A DNA stretch of 64,000 nt from Dendrophyllia cribrosa. Its lineage: Eukaryota; Cnidaria; Anthozoa; Scleractinia; Dendrophylliidae. The notes beneath the pieces were generated by a model, which did no database searches, was not told where the DNA came from, and saw nothing but the letters and a program-made list of their open reading frames with translations. Positions 35,822-46,890 of this stretch are shown here, piece after piece. The stretch spans positions 10,179,291-10,243,290 of the forward strand of contig JAJLRJ010000009.1 of assembly GCA_024195265.1 (NCBI GenBank), written 5' to 3'. Positions within the stretch are counted from its first letter, which is position 1, and every line of letters starts with the position of its first letter. Both the position numbers and the translations under genes were made by a program.

Positions 35822-35919
35822 GCCATCTTCTTTCAACCCGATTATTTTGACTGTTTATAGAGCCCAGTTTAGACAGACTGCTCGATATCGCCAATTGGTG
35901 TGGCGTTACCATATAAGCC
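35822..35919 (+). pseudogene. Duplicated C-terminal fragment of GPCR locus 1 (copy 2)
   Basis: Reads PSSFNPIILTVYRAQFRQTA, a TM7-helix 8 remnant with NP retained but Tyr of NPxxY shifted. GTAATTCTGATGCC before it repeats 187 bp after the same words in copy 1. A TTAA-type MITE begins directly after it. Confidence 0.8.
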
Positions 35920-36122
35920 TTAACCCTTTAGTGCCAAACATCAAAGTCCAAGAAAACTCCCAAATTTTATTTTGTAAAATATTGAAAAACAAATGCTACC
36001 ATGCAAAAGTACTGCCGAAGAGGTTTCATTTGAATGTCACATCATAGGATTTCGTTGACAGACTCAGAAGTTAGAACTAATTACATGTCTCCATAATTGA
36101 CTCTGGGAGTGAAGGAGTTCAA
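35920..36122 (-). mobile_element. TTAA-type MITE with one internal repeat unit
   Basis: TTAACCCTTTAGTGCCAAAC at the left and CTCTGGGAGTGAAGGAGTTC at the right. In reverse orientation to 22704-23083, with the same AATATTGAAAAACAAATG and TTTCATTTGAATG blocks but only one internal unit. The right TTAA has decayed to TTCAA. Confidence 0.8.
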
Positions 36123-37462
36123 GAGGAAGTATATCACGGGAATTTTGACCTTTTTTTGATCAAAGCCATGCTACAATAGGTAATTACTTATTTACAAAAT
36201 AATTCTAAAACACCAAGAGAGCGAAATCAACCAATTCTTTAAAGAGGAACAAATTATGGTCTGTTCTTAAGCCCATTTTGGAGGGTAGAGGCTAAATGCT
36301 ATAGCTCAGAAAGAGGTCGGACATCTTTATGAGAATTGTTAAACAATAAAAATGCAGATAATGAACAGACTTGCACAATTATTTATTTTATGTTATGTTA
36401 AAAAGGGAAACTTGATTTTCGCTTGGAAGGTTATGTATTAAAATATTAAGTCATAATTTTAAAGGGATAAATATCGTATATTCATGGGGTAAAAAGCATT
36501 CGAAGGTTTACCCGTTATTTTCATTTATAGGCTATGTTTCACTGAGCAACAGCTTACTAGAAAGAATATTTGCGATATTGAAATATTGACATACACTGAT
36601 TCATCTATTGGCCTTATGCTCGGATAGGTGTCGAATTAAGATAATGAAATATAACTCAGGTGAAGTTTTTCTAAGCGCCCTTCCTGGAAATAGTGTTTTT
36701 AGTTAGAGTAACATCCTTATTTTACTGGCTTATTGTTCAGTAAAACTGTATCGATTTAAGTGACTTATTTCGGACTAAACGTTAAAGCTGTTTAATTATT
36801 TATGGCATCTGCTCACACTTCACACAAAGGCGCAAGGCACGTTCCAACTCGTAAACATGTGGTAACTTTATTGATATGGAAAAGAGTTGGACTATTAGTT
36901 AGAAAAGGTTGGGCTAAATCTGGCCTATCACAAACGATAAAGAAGGTTAACACCTTGTAATGCTTGTAAGTTACAATAATCTTTAAGCTTTATTTTTACT
37001 CATGTTTCGTTTACAAATGTAAATTTTTAACCGATAAAAACGTTGTTTGTAATATTTATATTGTTCAGGTTGTTTTATTTTAATGGGATAGTTCGGCGAT
37101 AGTCGTGAAATTTAGACACGAAAATGATTTTGACAATGTTACCTTCCTCGAGCAGATTTATGGTAATCATTCTAAAATGTAGGCGTATCTCTGCGTAAAA
37201 CCCACTGCGCAACCATTACGTTAGCCTAAATTTGAGATAACTGTCACTCGATCACGGCTACACCGTTGACATTAATTTTCATGACATGTACCATCGCTAT
37301 AAAATGACTTGAACAACTTCGAATTCGAAGATTGCTGTAAAACTCTTGAAGTGAAAACGTCAGAAGAATAAACAAGTATTCCTGAAAAAGCGAGTTGCTC
37401 TCCTTTGCAGTCTTGAGTCTTAACGACCGTAAAACTCTACGTGTTGAAAGTACCTTCAACAG
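36123..37462. other. Intergenic, family B remnant then unique AT-rich DNA
   Basis: 36125-36265 resembles the complement of the right half of the family B MITE (CACCAAGAGAG.., TCTTTAAAGAGGAAC). The rest shows no gene or repeat. Confidence 0.4.
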
Positions 37463-37731
37463 AATATATAATGGAGTAAGTGGTTAACTTTCATTTGAGG
37501 TTAGGGTTAGCAGTTTATATAGTTAAATGTAGGCCTAAACAACCCGAGAAGCTAGGTGGTACAGTGATACGGTAGGCTATGTAAGCCTAAGCCTAGCTGA
37601 GGTCACAGGTTCAATCCTGAGTGGGGATTTTAGATTTTCTTTTTTACATTTAGAAATTTATTGAAGATAAGTGTCGACATTACGTTATATAATTCTCAAT
37701 AAGGTGTCCGACCTCCTTCTGAGCAGGCAGG
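37463..37731 (+). mobile_element. Family E element with internal tRNA-like sequence, incomplete copy
   Basis: Matches the complement of 58092-58374 over ATATAATGGAGTAAGTGGTT, GGTTAGGGTTAGCAGTTTAT and AAGGTGTCCGACCTCCTTCT. The left TIR is missing. The tRNA-like part (37541-37631) has AGCTAGGTGGTACAGTG and CACAGGTTCAATCCTGAG, resembling box A and box B. Confidence 0.75.
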
Positions 37732-39384
37732 TGGTTGAAGAAAATAAGCCGTCTAACTTTTTTCAAGTTGTAATTCATCCAGACCCAGAGACACTTATTG
37801 ACATTTTTGGTACATTTTGTGGTAATTTATCACACCACTGGACAATTTTGTTTCGGTTTGAACTTTCTGTTCATACAAAACCATATTTTGTTTTTTAAAA
37901 AGACACCATATACCCGTGATACTTCATAATTCATAAGAAAAAAAGGAAACATCGGCTTAAAACGTCTGGTTTTAACGTTATTACGATCAGTCTAGCTATC
38001 TCTATTCACAAATTTATTCATATTAAAAGAGTTCTGAGTTTTCAGACAGCCATTGTCGTCTTAACAGCTATCAACAAAGGCCTTTGCAGTACAGCTTTCG
38101 TGTGATTTATCTCTATTGAGTTCGTAAGCCAAAAGAGACTGCATGATGAAAGACGGGAAATTTACTTCTAACACAGATAATTGCCTTCAACTGGAATAGC
38201 CTTATATTGCAACAACAGTTCATCCTTTCCGTTTGTTAGAACTGTTTAGTGGCTCGAACCGGAAGTAAGCCGGACCGGAACTGATTAGGACTATAGCCAT
38301 TTTGTAATTAATTGAACCCCCCATTCAAAATGTATGTTGTTGTATTAAAGAACTTTACCAATTCGTGTTGGACGACTTTGTAGAAACCTTTTCGCTGTGA
38401 TAGAGTGACAGCTCTCTAATTCCTGAACTGAACCCTTAAAGAGTATTTTAGAGAAGAACATTTGTAGAAGAACAGTTTCTGTTATTAAACCGTTCGTTAA
38501 TTGAAATATACCTGTCGCTTTTTCCATAATCTCTGTCCTGTCGGTCCCATGTTGTAATCACACACCTGTTATCAATTCTTATAACTCTTGTAGCAATGTG
38601 TAATAAGCCGAGCTCTCACAAACTGCAATAATGTCCGGAAATCTCTCGTTTAATTCAGTCTACATGTGTGTGATATGCCTATTTATGTGACATATTCTAT
38701 TTTAGCGAGAGTGTCGGTGATGGTAAAAGAAGTGACGTGTATGCGTAATGGCTTAAAATTGGTAAATTGACTGAAAGCGCGCTCTTTTTTCTCGCTAATT
38801 TGCATAAGCAACCGTTTCAGCCGTTACATAAAAATCACCTCTGAATATTGCAAGGGCACAGTACAGTTAGCTTTTCTGGACATTTTAGCCCGATACATTA
38901 GATACTGTTTGTCATTGTTTGCGCATTGGGTAAATTACTAAGTGTGTAAACAAGCTCTTTCAACTTTTGAAGTCAATATTTATTATCAACACGGTGCCTT
39001 CTCTGCGTGAATTGTGTGCTAATGACACAAAATGTAAACAATAAAGTCAGCAGATATTCGCCAATAAACCCAGTACGCTATGAAACTCTTATTCTTCACG
39101 ATATCCGCTGACCGCTGCCTGGCCGCATGGCACACGAGATCACATCCACAACAGTAGTAAAGTCAGTGTAAAGTATTAAGCGTTTTCGATCTAATCATTT
39201 TCGGTAATTATGAGCTGCTATTAAATTATAAATTGTCACTTTTATGATGGGCTATAGGAAAAGTGCATTGCGACTGAAAAAAAGTTAAATTTCTCTCAAA
39301 TAAAGTTAAATTGAGTATTCCTGTGTCTTTTCGGGTCGTTTTTCCTCATATTTGGTGGATTCAGAAATAGCGCCAGCATTCCTA
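37732..39384. other. Intergenic, no gene seen
   Basis: AT-rich unique sequence. No ORF with recognisable similarity and no clear repeat. Confidence 0.4.
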
Positions 39385-40032
39385 AAGTCTTGGTAACCAA
39401 GCGTTTTCTCGAATCCCAGGCGCGGGCACTAAGCGCTCGGTGTTATCCCTAAAAATGACTGGGTGGGAAACGCTTGGACCGTTGCTAGGAGATCTGGGCT
39501 ACTGGCCAATCGTTGGGCAGAAAAGACGATAGCAATTGTTTTTTTTTTAATTCATCTCCAGCTGGTAAGAGCAAAAAGCCATGTCAAAGTCGATCTCCTG
39601 CTAATAATAAAACTGCGACAAAAGAAGTCTCTTTCCACTGAGATGATGTTGGCGAAAATGTCACCGGAAGATGTTTCTTCCATATTCTTCCTTCTCAGAA
39701 GGGGAGACAACGACTTCGAATAACTTCGCTAAATGGCGTCGGAATGGCTTCAAATTCGGTACAAGACACAAGTAAGCGACACATTTGAGGTAGGTAAACT
39801 TTATTTCAAAATAGATAGTTATTTACCCAATTTTAGAGAATCCGTGATTTTCCTATAGATTTCTCTATATAAACAAGCTGTCGCATACACCACGTATGTA
39901 GAGTCAGCTCTCAAAAACACATCAAAAAGACGAATTTTGAGCTTGGGAAGCCTGTGGTTTTATGGGTAAATAAACCTACTGGCTTGGTATCTGCGCCTCA
40001 GGGTTCAAACAAACACTTGGTTACCAAGACTT
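39385..40032. mobile_element. Element with 22-bp TIRs
   Basis: AAGTCTTGGTAACCAAGCGT and AACACTTGGTTACCAAGACTT at the two ends. It holds an 86-codon open frame (39463-39723) that I do not recognise and that may be chance. Confidence 0.65.
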
Positions 40033-40255
40033 GACGAGTGATTTTATCTTACGGAGACGTAAATAAGCTGCTGTTTTTATGCCTAGGAGACATCAATAAA
40101 AAAGGAATACCACATCGCAGTCATGTGTTTATTAAGTCATGAAAGGACAACTTTGCTGTAAACTGTAGGCTTCTATTGAGTCAAAATGCACGTGTACTAT
40201 AGTTCATGCTTTTACTGAAAGAAGTGCGTAAAATATTAGTAAACATCTTGAGATA

Positions 40256-40979
40256 TAGAGCGTTTTCACTCACGTGGCAAGCAGCTATGCACATTTATGG
40301 GAAGAAAAGAAAGTGTTTACATAAGAAAAGAGTTCAAATCCCACAGGATTGGCTTGGTACACCAACATGGCCAGATACCACGCAGCTCTCAACAACCTCT
40401 AATTTCATTGGACCTGTATATCACGCAGCTCTATTGTTTTCAGGGCTAGGGTCAGATACCACACAGCTCTTTACAACCTCTAATTTGATTGGACCTGGGT
40501 ATCACACAGCTCTATTATTTTCAGGGCTAGGGTCAGATACCACACAGCTCTTTACAACCTCTAATTTCATTGGACCTGGGTATCACGCAGCTCTATTGTT
40601 TTCTGGGCTAGGGTCAGATACCACACAGCTCTTTACAGCCTCTAATTTCATTGGACCTGGGTATCTCGCAGGTCTATTGTTTTCAGGGCTAGGGTCAGAT
40701 ACCACACAGCTCTTTACAACCTCTAATTTCATTGGACCTGGGTATCTCGCAGCTCTATTGTTTTCAGGGCTAGGGTCAGATACCACACAGCTCTTTACAA
40801 CCTCTAATTTCATTGGACCTGGGTATCACGCAGCTCTATTGTTTTTAGCTCTAGGGTCCATTGTTGTGTTGTTTGTTCTATTGTTTTCTCAGCAAATCAG
40901 AGAAGACCTTGTAAGAGCTGCGTACTGCCCCAACATGGCCGCCAATATGACCGCTGTGACGTCATGTGAAAACGCTCTA
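40256..40979. mobile_element. TA-flanked element containing an 81-bp tandem array
   Basis: Ends TAGAGCGTTTTCACTCACGT and ACGTCATGTGAAAACGCTCTA, each next to TA. The end design resembles the small MITE at 14804-14959. The interior is mostly the tandem array listed separately. Confidence 0.78.
40366..40860 (+). repeat. Tandem array, 81-bp unit x 6
   Basis: Units of CCACACAGCTCTTTACAACC + TCTAATTTCATTGGACCTGG + GTATCACGCAGCTCTATTGT + TTTCAGGGCTAGGGTCAGATA. Because 81 is a multiple of three, a frame stays open as repeated 27-residue blocks (SDTTQLFTTSNFIGPGYH...). A single unit lies at 27583-28020. Confidence 0.92.
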
Positions 40980-40982
40980 TAA

Positions 40983-42703
40983 GATAATTAATTGTTAATT
41001 TAATTAAATTGGCAACAATAAAACAGCCATGTTGGTTAGCAGAAACAATAGAAATCGTTTTTACAAAACTAAAGGTTTTTTGTCCGAAAGGATGGAAATT
41101 TCATTGTTTTGAGCCCCAACATGCTGGCCGCCGTGAAAATCGTCTCTTTCATCTCATTCGACCTTAGCATTAGTCGTTTTTTTTACGATTATTCCAGTAA
41201 TTGGGAAGCTTTTGCCTTTGAGTTCAATTTTTTTCTCGTCTGTCGTCTTTCCCGCGCACAATCGAAACGGTCGGGGACAATTATGCAAATTGTCACTCGA
41301 TTAATCACTCAGATGTCTGACTCAGATGTAAACTTTTTTAAATTCCCCAGTGTATTACGTCATTCAATTGTCTAGACAGTCTTGTTTCGCACAACGCATA
41401 TTTAGTCACGCTAATATGTTTTGGTCGTTATAAATATGTTTTCGACTCTTCAATAGGCCATTTCCGAGTTGTCTTTAGCCTCTCTATCAAAGCGAGGCTA
41501 GGTGCGAAACCTTTTATATGAAAATGAGTTTTCATTCACATGCAAATAAGTTTTATTAGCATGTTTAAGTCTTAAACGAAAGAAATAACCACACAGATTG
41601 AGATACATTATGGTACTACGATGACAATATAGCACGATCCTTTATTAATTACAACACAATTCAATTTAATAGATACAAGCAGTTTAAATTAATAAATACA
41701 AACAAGGAAAAAAAGGACATAATTATTTACAAAAAAATCACGATAAATTATCATTGTTATCATTCTATAATTAAAAGGATCAAAATAGTGAGTGGTTGGG
41801 GATGAATTCGCTTTATTTGTCGCCTAATTACGACCTGGAAACGCTCGGGTAGAACAGCTGTACATAGGCTAAAAGGTTTGATATTAGCATAGTAATAGTT
41901 TGTGATTGGTTCCTCGGTTACTTCTCGAACTCTTAACGTAACGTTCAAGTGTTGAATGATAAATTTGAATATTTTAAAGTAAAACGACGAGCAGCACCTA
42001 AAGAGAGCACAGCTTAGCTTTCTTTTAATTTGTCGCACTTAAGGGTCAAATAAACCAAAACTTTGAAATGTTTTCTTTATCCATTTAAACGTTAAAAGAA
42101 GCCATAATAAATCAAACTAACCAGTGCTGGGATAACCTCGTTCCCAGTGTCCTCTCTCCTGGCGAATACTGAATATCAGTAGCTTGTGTGTATTCTTAAA
42201 ACTTATAAGCCGGATTTTCACTGATTTGCATTGAAAATGGCCGAGGAGCTTGAACCTGGCATGTGTTACGGTAGAAAACTAAGTGCTTCAAGCGATAAAA
42301 TCTTTCTTCGAGTAGCCTAATTTCATCTGTTTATACCAATAGATATTTTTAACAGAGTAAGATTTTTTCAAACCACCTCGCTTGGTTGTTTAGTACAGGT
42401 TAACTTTCCCGATATGTCAATCATCTCCCCGTCGCTAATTTTTGTGTGGGCAAACTGTTGAATTCATAGTGACGGCTTTCAATTTCAAATGGAGAAAATA
42501 AAATAACCGTCGTGTGTTCACTATCCGTGTTGTGTTGTTTTGCAAAGAACGGCAAAGAAATGTACCAAAATGTAAAACGCACTGCAGGCATTGTTTTCAC
42601 TCAATAATTAAAACCTGATCGTGATCTCTCACATTCAAAGTTCAACCTTCTGAAGTGCAGCCGCTCAAAAAATATACTCCGTTATTTCATTACAAACACC
42701 TTT
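40983..42703. other. Intergenic, no gene seen
   Basis: AT-rich DNA with short fragments such as CCCCAACATGCTGGCCGCC (41113), which recalls MITE ends elsewhere. No supported ORF. Confidence 0.4.
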
Positions 42704-42955
42704 TCACCGAGTTCTTAATTTTTGCAATTTTAACCGGATTACTAAAAAAATAACCCAGCTCTTTATGCACTCTAAATCTGCTGCGCAAAGGGGCTGTCTT
42801 GTGTAAAATGGTTTGCACAAACGCTTGAATGTTTCGTAGGTTGAAACGATTTCCTTAGCCATTATCTCTGTATTTTTTTTATCTTTTAGAAACTTAAAAG
42901 TACTGACGTCAGAATTAAAGTTGTTACTGCAGTTTATCGCAGAACAAAGCACAAA
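42704..42955 (-). pseudogene. Degenerate THAP-like zinc-finger fragment
   Basis: The minus-strand frame begins LCSAINCSNNFNSDVSTFKF LKDKKN. The C-x4-C start followed by N, F and KDKK fits the start of a THAP (C2CH) domain, found in P-element-type transposases and in many host proteins. The conserved Trp and the second half are not convincing and there is no good ATG. Confidence 0.4.
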
Positions 42956-43295
42956 GCACCATAGTTTTCATCATAGTGTCTCTGACTTTCGACTTCAAAC
43001 CTTTACTGTTTTGAAGTGGTCAGTAGTGCGGTCACTAGCTCCGTTTCCGACAATTTTCCCGACCGCTCTACGATTGAAGGCCAAAAAGTAACACTTTGCG
43101 ATGCCAAATGCAATTAGTTTCAAACTTCAGAATATGTTTATTCGGTTCTCAATCAACACATTGCACAAGTATTTGACTGAAAAATAGAATGTAAAATTTT
43201 GGGTTTATTTGACCTTTAAGCATTTTATTTTTAGACTAAACGGCACTGAGAATTATCTTGTGCAGAAAAATATATATCACCACAGGTAATTACAG

Positions 43296-43572
43296 CTCGA
43301 TAGCTCTCCATTGAATGGCCCCACTTTCCTCAGCCTTAATTAAAAGGTTAACAGCAAAATAAACAGTGCCACCCGAAAGTATTGCTCCTGTATAGCTTTC
43401 ATTTGCATTTGAATGGTCACAATTTACGATTTTGTCCACAGACTCAAAATTCAGAAACACCTTGTAGTCCTTGTACAGCATAATAAGCAATACCACAGGA
43501 ATGTGCTGCTCTGAGTAGCTTTCATTTGAATGGTCACACCTAAGGATTTCATCCACAGACTTAAAAGTTACA
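43296..43572 (-). repeat. GAGTCTGTGGATGAAATCC repeat, two reverse-oriented units
   Basis: Two units with AGTAGCTTTCATTTGAATGG, CACCTAAGGATTTCATCCAC and AGACTTAAAAGTTACA, the complement of the repeat core, 43385-43455 and 43500-43572. No TTAA ends seen. Confidence 0.75.
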
Positions 43573-43959
43573 CACAACGACAAATAATTGAAATAAAAAC
43601 TGATAAAACACCTATTGACTGGCGTCCGGTCTCTTCTGCAGGTGATAAGAAAAAAATGATATTATATATTTGTTGTGCATGCAAGAAACTCGGTGACTTT
43701 AAGACATCGTAATTCAATTTACATCGAATTCATAATCAGCGGCTGTATGTAAAGCTTTTAAGTTGAAGGACTTTAGCTAATTCATTTTCACCCATGATCA
43801 GTTTGTTGTCCTGTCAACTCAGTATTCAATTCCATCATTCATGGAATCACTTACAATATGTATTCATCTCGGGTGATTTCTATTTGTTTTTTACATGAAA
43901 AGCAAAATTGCATTTTGAACTTAACGTTTAAATTTTACTTACGCCAATGCTATGCTCAA

Positions 43960-44297
43960 ATGTATTTACACGTGTTCAAAACTGGTACTGTCTTGACTTA
44001 TATGATTATATGATATATACTCTGAATAAGCTGGCTCCTTTTTTGTTGATTGGTAATTGAGTTCAGTCTTCATTCAAATACAGTTTTCCAGCTGCCCCGA
44101 GCCTTCATTTTATTTAAATCCTTTCATCCGCACCGCGTTGAAAACTGGCGTTTCGTAAAAACAACTGGTTCTGTCTTGACTTGTGTGATATAGACTCTAA
44201 ATAACCTGGCTCTTTTTCTGGTGATTGGTAATCGAGTTCAGTTTCCATTTAGTAAATAAAGTTCCCCAGCTGCCCCGAGCATTCATTTTACATCCTT
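43960..44297. repeat. Tandem duplication at the 3' end of GPCR locus 2
   Basis: CAGCTGCCCCGAGCATTCAT..CTTTCATCCGCACC at 44268-44307 repeats CAGCTGCCCCGAGCCTTCAT..CTTTCATCCGCACC at 44091-44133, a period of 174 bp. The unit includes the stop and the last codons of the receptor (read on the minus strand). TTTATT at 44109 is a possible poly(A) signal for the gene. Confidence 0.82.
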
Positions 44298-45296
44298 TCA
44301 TCCGCACCTGAGTAGCCGTTTTGCCGCTTGCCGAAAATCCGCCCTGTAAAAGGAATAAATGAGTGGATTTACGCACGATTGTAAAAGGAGGAAAAACATT
44401 GACAGCTTAACAAGGAGTGGGGTAACGAGATCTGGTCGTCCAAACACGAAGGCGAAGTTGTAAACGGAGCGAGGAATCCACGACAACACAAAAACCAAGA
44501 CAACCGCCGCACAAGCTATGGATCCTTTTCGCTTCCTTGCGGCGTTTTCGGATCTCGTTTCCTCGCCAGAGATTTCTGCTTTGTTGTTGAAGTTGCCTTG
44601 GTTTAAGCTTGAACTCTGGTCTCGCAATGGAATAATTTTTCTTCTTTGCGTTTGAATAGCACGGACGATTAGGGTATTGACCAAAGCCATTATGAATGCG
44701 GGTATCACCACAAGTACAAACACCAATATAACGTTGTATACTTGGTTGATCTCTTTCGCCTTCTGCTCCGGCTGTGTCAGCCACCAAATATTCCGCGCGG
44801 TTGCCACAAGGGCAGGAATAACCCAAATTGCGATGATCATACAAGTGACTTTACGGCCATTCATTGTGGCGCTGTACTGTAAAGGACGTAACACAGCCAA
44901 GTATCTGTCATAAGTGATGGCGAGCAAACTGAAAAACGTAGAACTGAAAACAATGTCTTTGGTTTGCGCCAAAATCCAGCAAGTATCAGACGATAGATAC
45001 TTGCAGCCTGCACAGACTGCTGTGTAACCCGGGACCACCATGACGGCCATTAAAATGTCGCTGACAGCCAAACTCACGAGAAACATGTTCATGAATTGTT
45101 GTCGGAGCTGCTTCGTGGACAGAAAAATGACGCACGTCAACGCGTTTCCCACCAAAATAATCAACGCGATAAACCCGTTTATAATCCAGAATATTTGCTG
45201 TATTTTTTCATCACAAGTTTCTGTTTCTGTAAGATTCGAGGCCGTGGACGTTTCGTTTGTGAGGTTCATTATCATGTGTTGTGTTAAATTCTCCAT
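44298..45296 (-). CDS. Class A GPCR, intronless, locus 2
   Basis: A 332-residue seven-helix receptor on the minus strand. The N-terminus has four N-glycosylation sites (NLT, NLT, NET, NLT) and C28 before TM1. Landmarks: N51 in TM1, D80 in TM2, C106 at TM3, DRY 130-132, SWIP then Arg in TM6, NPLIYSFY in TM7. At the amine-binding position of TM3 it has K113 followed by D114. Loop 1 carries C95 and C98 with C106; loops 2 and 3 have no Cys. A short basic C-terminus (RQAAKRLLRCG) ends in Cys-Gly, where Cys could be palmitoylated. It is the only one of the four on this strand and has the shortest loop-1 spacing (C-x2-C). Confidence 0.9.
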   Translation of the reverse strand: MENLTQHMIMNLTNETSTASNLTETETCDEKIQQIFWIINGFIALIILVGNALTCVIFLSTKQLRQQFMNMFLVSLAVSDILMAVMVVPGYTAVCAGCKYLSSDTCWILAQTKDIVFSSTFFSLLAITYDRYLAVLRPLQYSATMNGRKVTCMIIAIWVIPALVATARNIWWLTQPEQKAKEINQVYNVILVFVLVVIPAFIMALVNTLIVRAIQTQRRKIIPLRDQSSSLNQGNFNNKAEISGEETRSENAARKRKGSIACAAVVLVFVLSWIPRSVYNFAFVFGRPDLVTPLLVKLSMFFLLLQSCVNPLIYSFYRADFRQAAKRLLRCG

Positions 45297-46187
45297 GTTT
45301 TAGTGTCCTTCCTTCAATGAGGATCACGCTCTGTTTGGTGCCCAGAGTGAAATAAAGCGAATGCATGATTTTCTCTCTCCTTTATTTGTAATATATAATT
45401 TCTAATTACATATTACCAGGTGTATTTTTTGAAATCTAAGACGGCCTAATACCACAAACTAATACATTTTCATGTTTATTTGTAATTACCTATAACTATT
45501 GCCAGTGGCGCAAACCTAATAGCTTGTATTGTGCTCTTTGTTCTATATAAATTGAAAAGCTCTTTTTTCCTTCCAGCTCTGGTCTATTTATCTCGATTTT
45601 GAGGAAGTCCGCGGAAAATGCTTACGTATTTGAACAATTGTTAGCTGTTTGGTCATACACGCGAGGTATAAGCTCTTTTCTGACGAATGATAATTTTGTC
45701 GGAGGATTTCTTAGAAGTAGAAATTTAGACAACTATTATTCAAAGCAATGCCCTTAGAGCAGCAAGCTGCTGGAAAGCTGTTTCTTTTCAATCGTTATTT
45801 TATGTTCAAGATACATCATGTTGAGTCTATTTTCCGTATTTTCGGTCTCTTCTTGAATAATTATTAATAAGCATTCACCCTTGAATTTTAGGGCAAAGAA
45901 ATAACTTCAATTTATTTAGATCAATGACGCCTGGCACTAAAACGACCTAAAACAGTTTATGGACAAAACATCGGTGGCAGTCGTGAGTAAAAATAAATCA
46001 CAATAAACAACTTTCAAACTCCCCATTTTCCTTATTCGCAAAAAAACATTAAGAAAGTCGCTTATCTTTCAACGTCTAAATCAACTGTCAATTATATCGT
46101 TATAGCACACGCTTCTTGATAAGAAGTTTCATTGAAATAAAGAAAGAATAAATAACGTATTCCAATTTCTTGAATAACGGAACTTAA
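45297..46187. other. 5' flank of GPCR locus 2
   Basis: AT-rich, no ORF or repeat recognised. The promoter of the minus-strand receptor should lie here but no specific element is clear. Confidence 0.4.
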
Positions 46188-46890
46188 GGGACAGTGTACC
46201 CGGGGGGGGGGGGGGGGACTCCCCTATAAAAATGACGGGTATGCTCGTCGGAAATTTTCGAAAAACACCCTAAGAGGTACCAGAATCTCGTTTGATAGAT
46301 ATGGCTCAAAAGAAGTTTTACCCCTTAGAGGTACCAATTCAAAACAACAAGTCATATTTCTGTCATATGTTTTTTACTCAATAGCCTAAAAGGTACCGCG
46401 ATAATTCTAACTGTAGTTATTTTAGATTTTCGTACCCTAAGCGGTACCAATCTACAAATTTTTACCCCTAAAAGGTACGACGAGCACCCCCGTCATTTTT
46501 ATATGGGAGTTCCCCCCCCCCCCCCCCCCCGGGTAAAATATAGTGCCAGGGGCTTGCTTTAAGCTTGCTTTATTATCTTGAAATAGGAAGAAAAATCCGA
46601 GTTGCCAAAAGTGATGAAGGCAAAGAAGTGATATGAAATACAAAGTCAAAATAAAGCGACTAAAAAACTAAAAATTCCACAAAAATGGAAACTAAATCAA
46701 AATTGATGAACCGTAATCCACTTGCATCCTTGTTATCCTGCACTTTTTCTCCAAACTACTGCATGCTTATGTAGTTTCTTACGCTCTCTTATAGAAGATT
46801 TTTTAACAAAGTTAGTTATATATTTGGTGGCATTTAGCGATATAAATTACATGGAAATTAAGTAAACACAATTTCGTTATTATGGCTGGA
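46188..46890. mobile_element. MITE, family C, split by a nested element
   Basis: The left remnant AAGGGACAGTGTA and the right part from 46536 (AATATAGTGCCAGGGGCTTG...) match 26158-26550 in order, ending CTGGAAAGTGTCAG. A second MITE (46200-46533) sits between. Confidence 0.78.
46200..46533. mobile_element. Nested TA-flanked MITE with G/C homopolymer ends
   Basis: TA occurs on both sides (46198-46199, 46534-46535). The ends are CCC plus a 16-17-bp G run and a 19-bp C run plus GGG, followed inward by ACTCCCCTATAAAAATGACG / CCGTCATTTTTATATGGGAG and GCTCGTCG / CGACGAGC. Inside, five loose copies of CCCTAAGAGGTACC are spaced about 30-60 bp apart. Confidence 0.88.

Noticed and set aside
39463..39723. 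86-codon ORF as a transposase
   Set aside because: It lies in a TIR element, but no HTH, DDE or zinc-binding pattern is visible.
40206..40982. 258-codon ORF with 27-residue repeats as a repeat protein gene
   Set aside because: It lies in a TIR element, has no domain, and the frame stays open only because the unit is 81 bp. Kept as a repeat, noted as a finding.
44407..44844. 145-codon minus-strand ORF
   Set aside because: It overlaps the receptor at 44298-45296 in another frame; only the receptor frame has conserved motifs.
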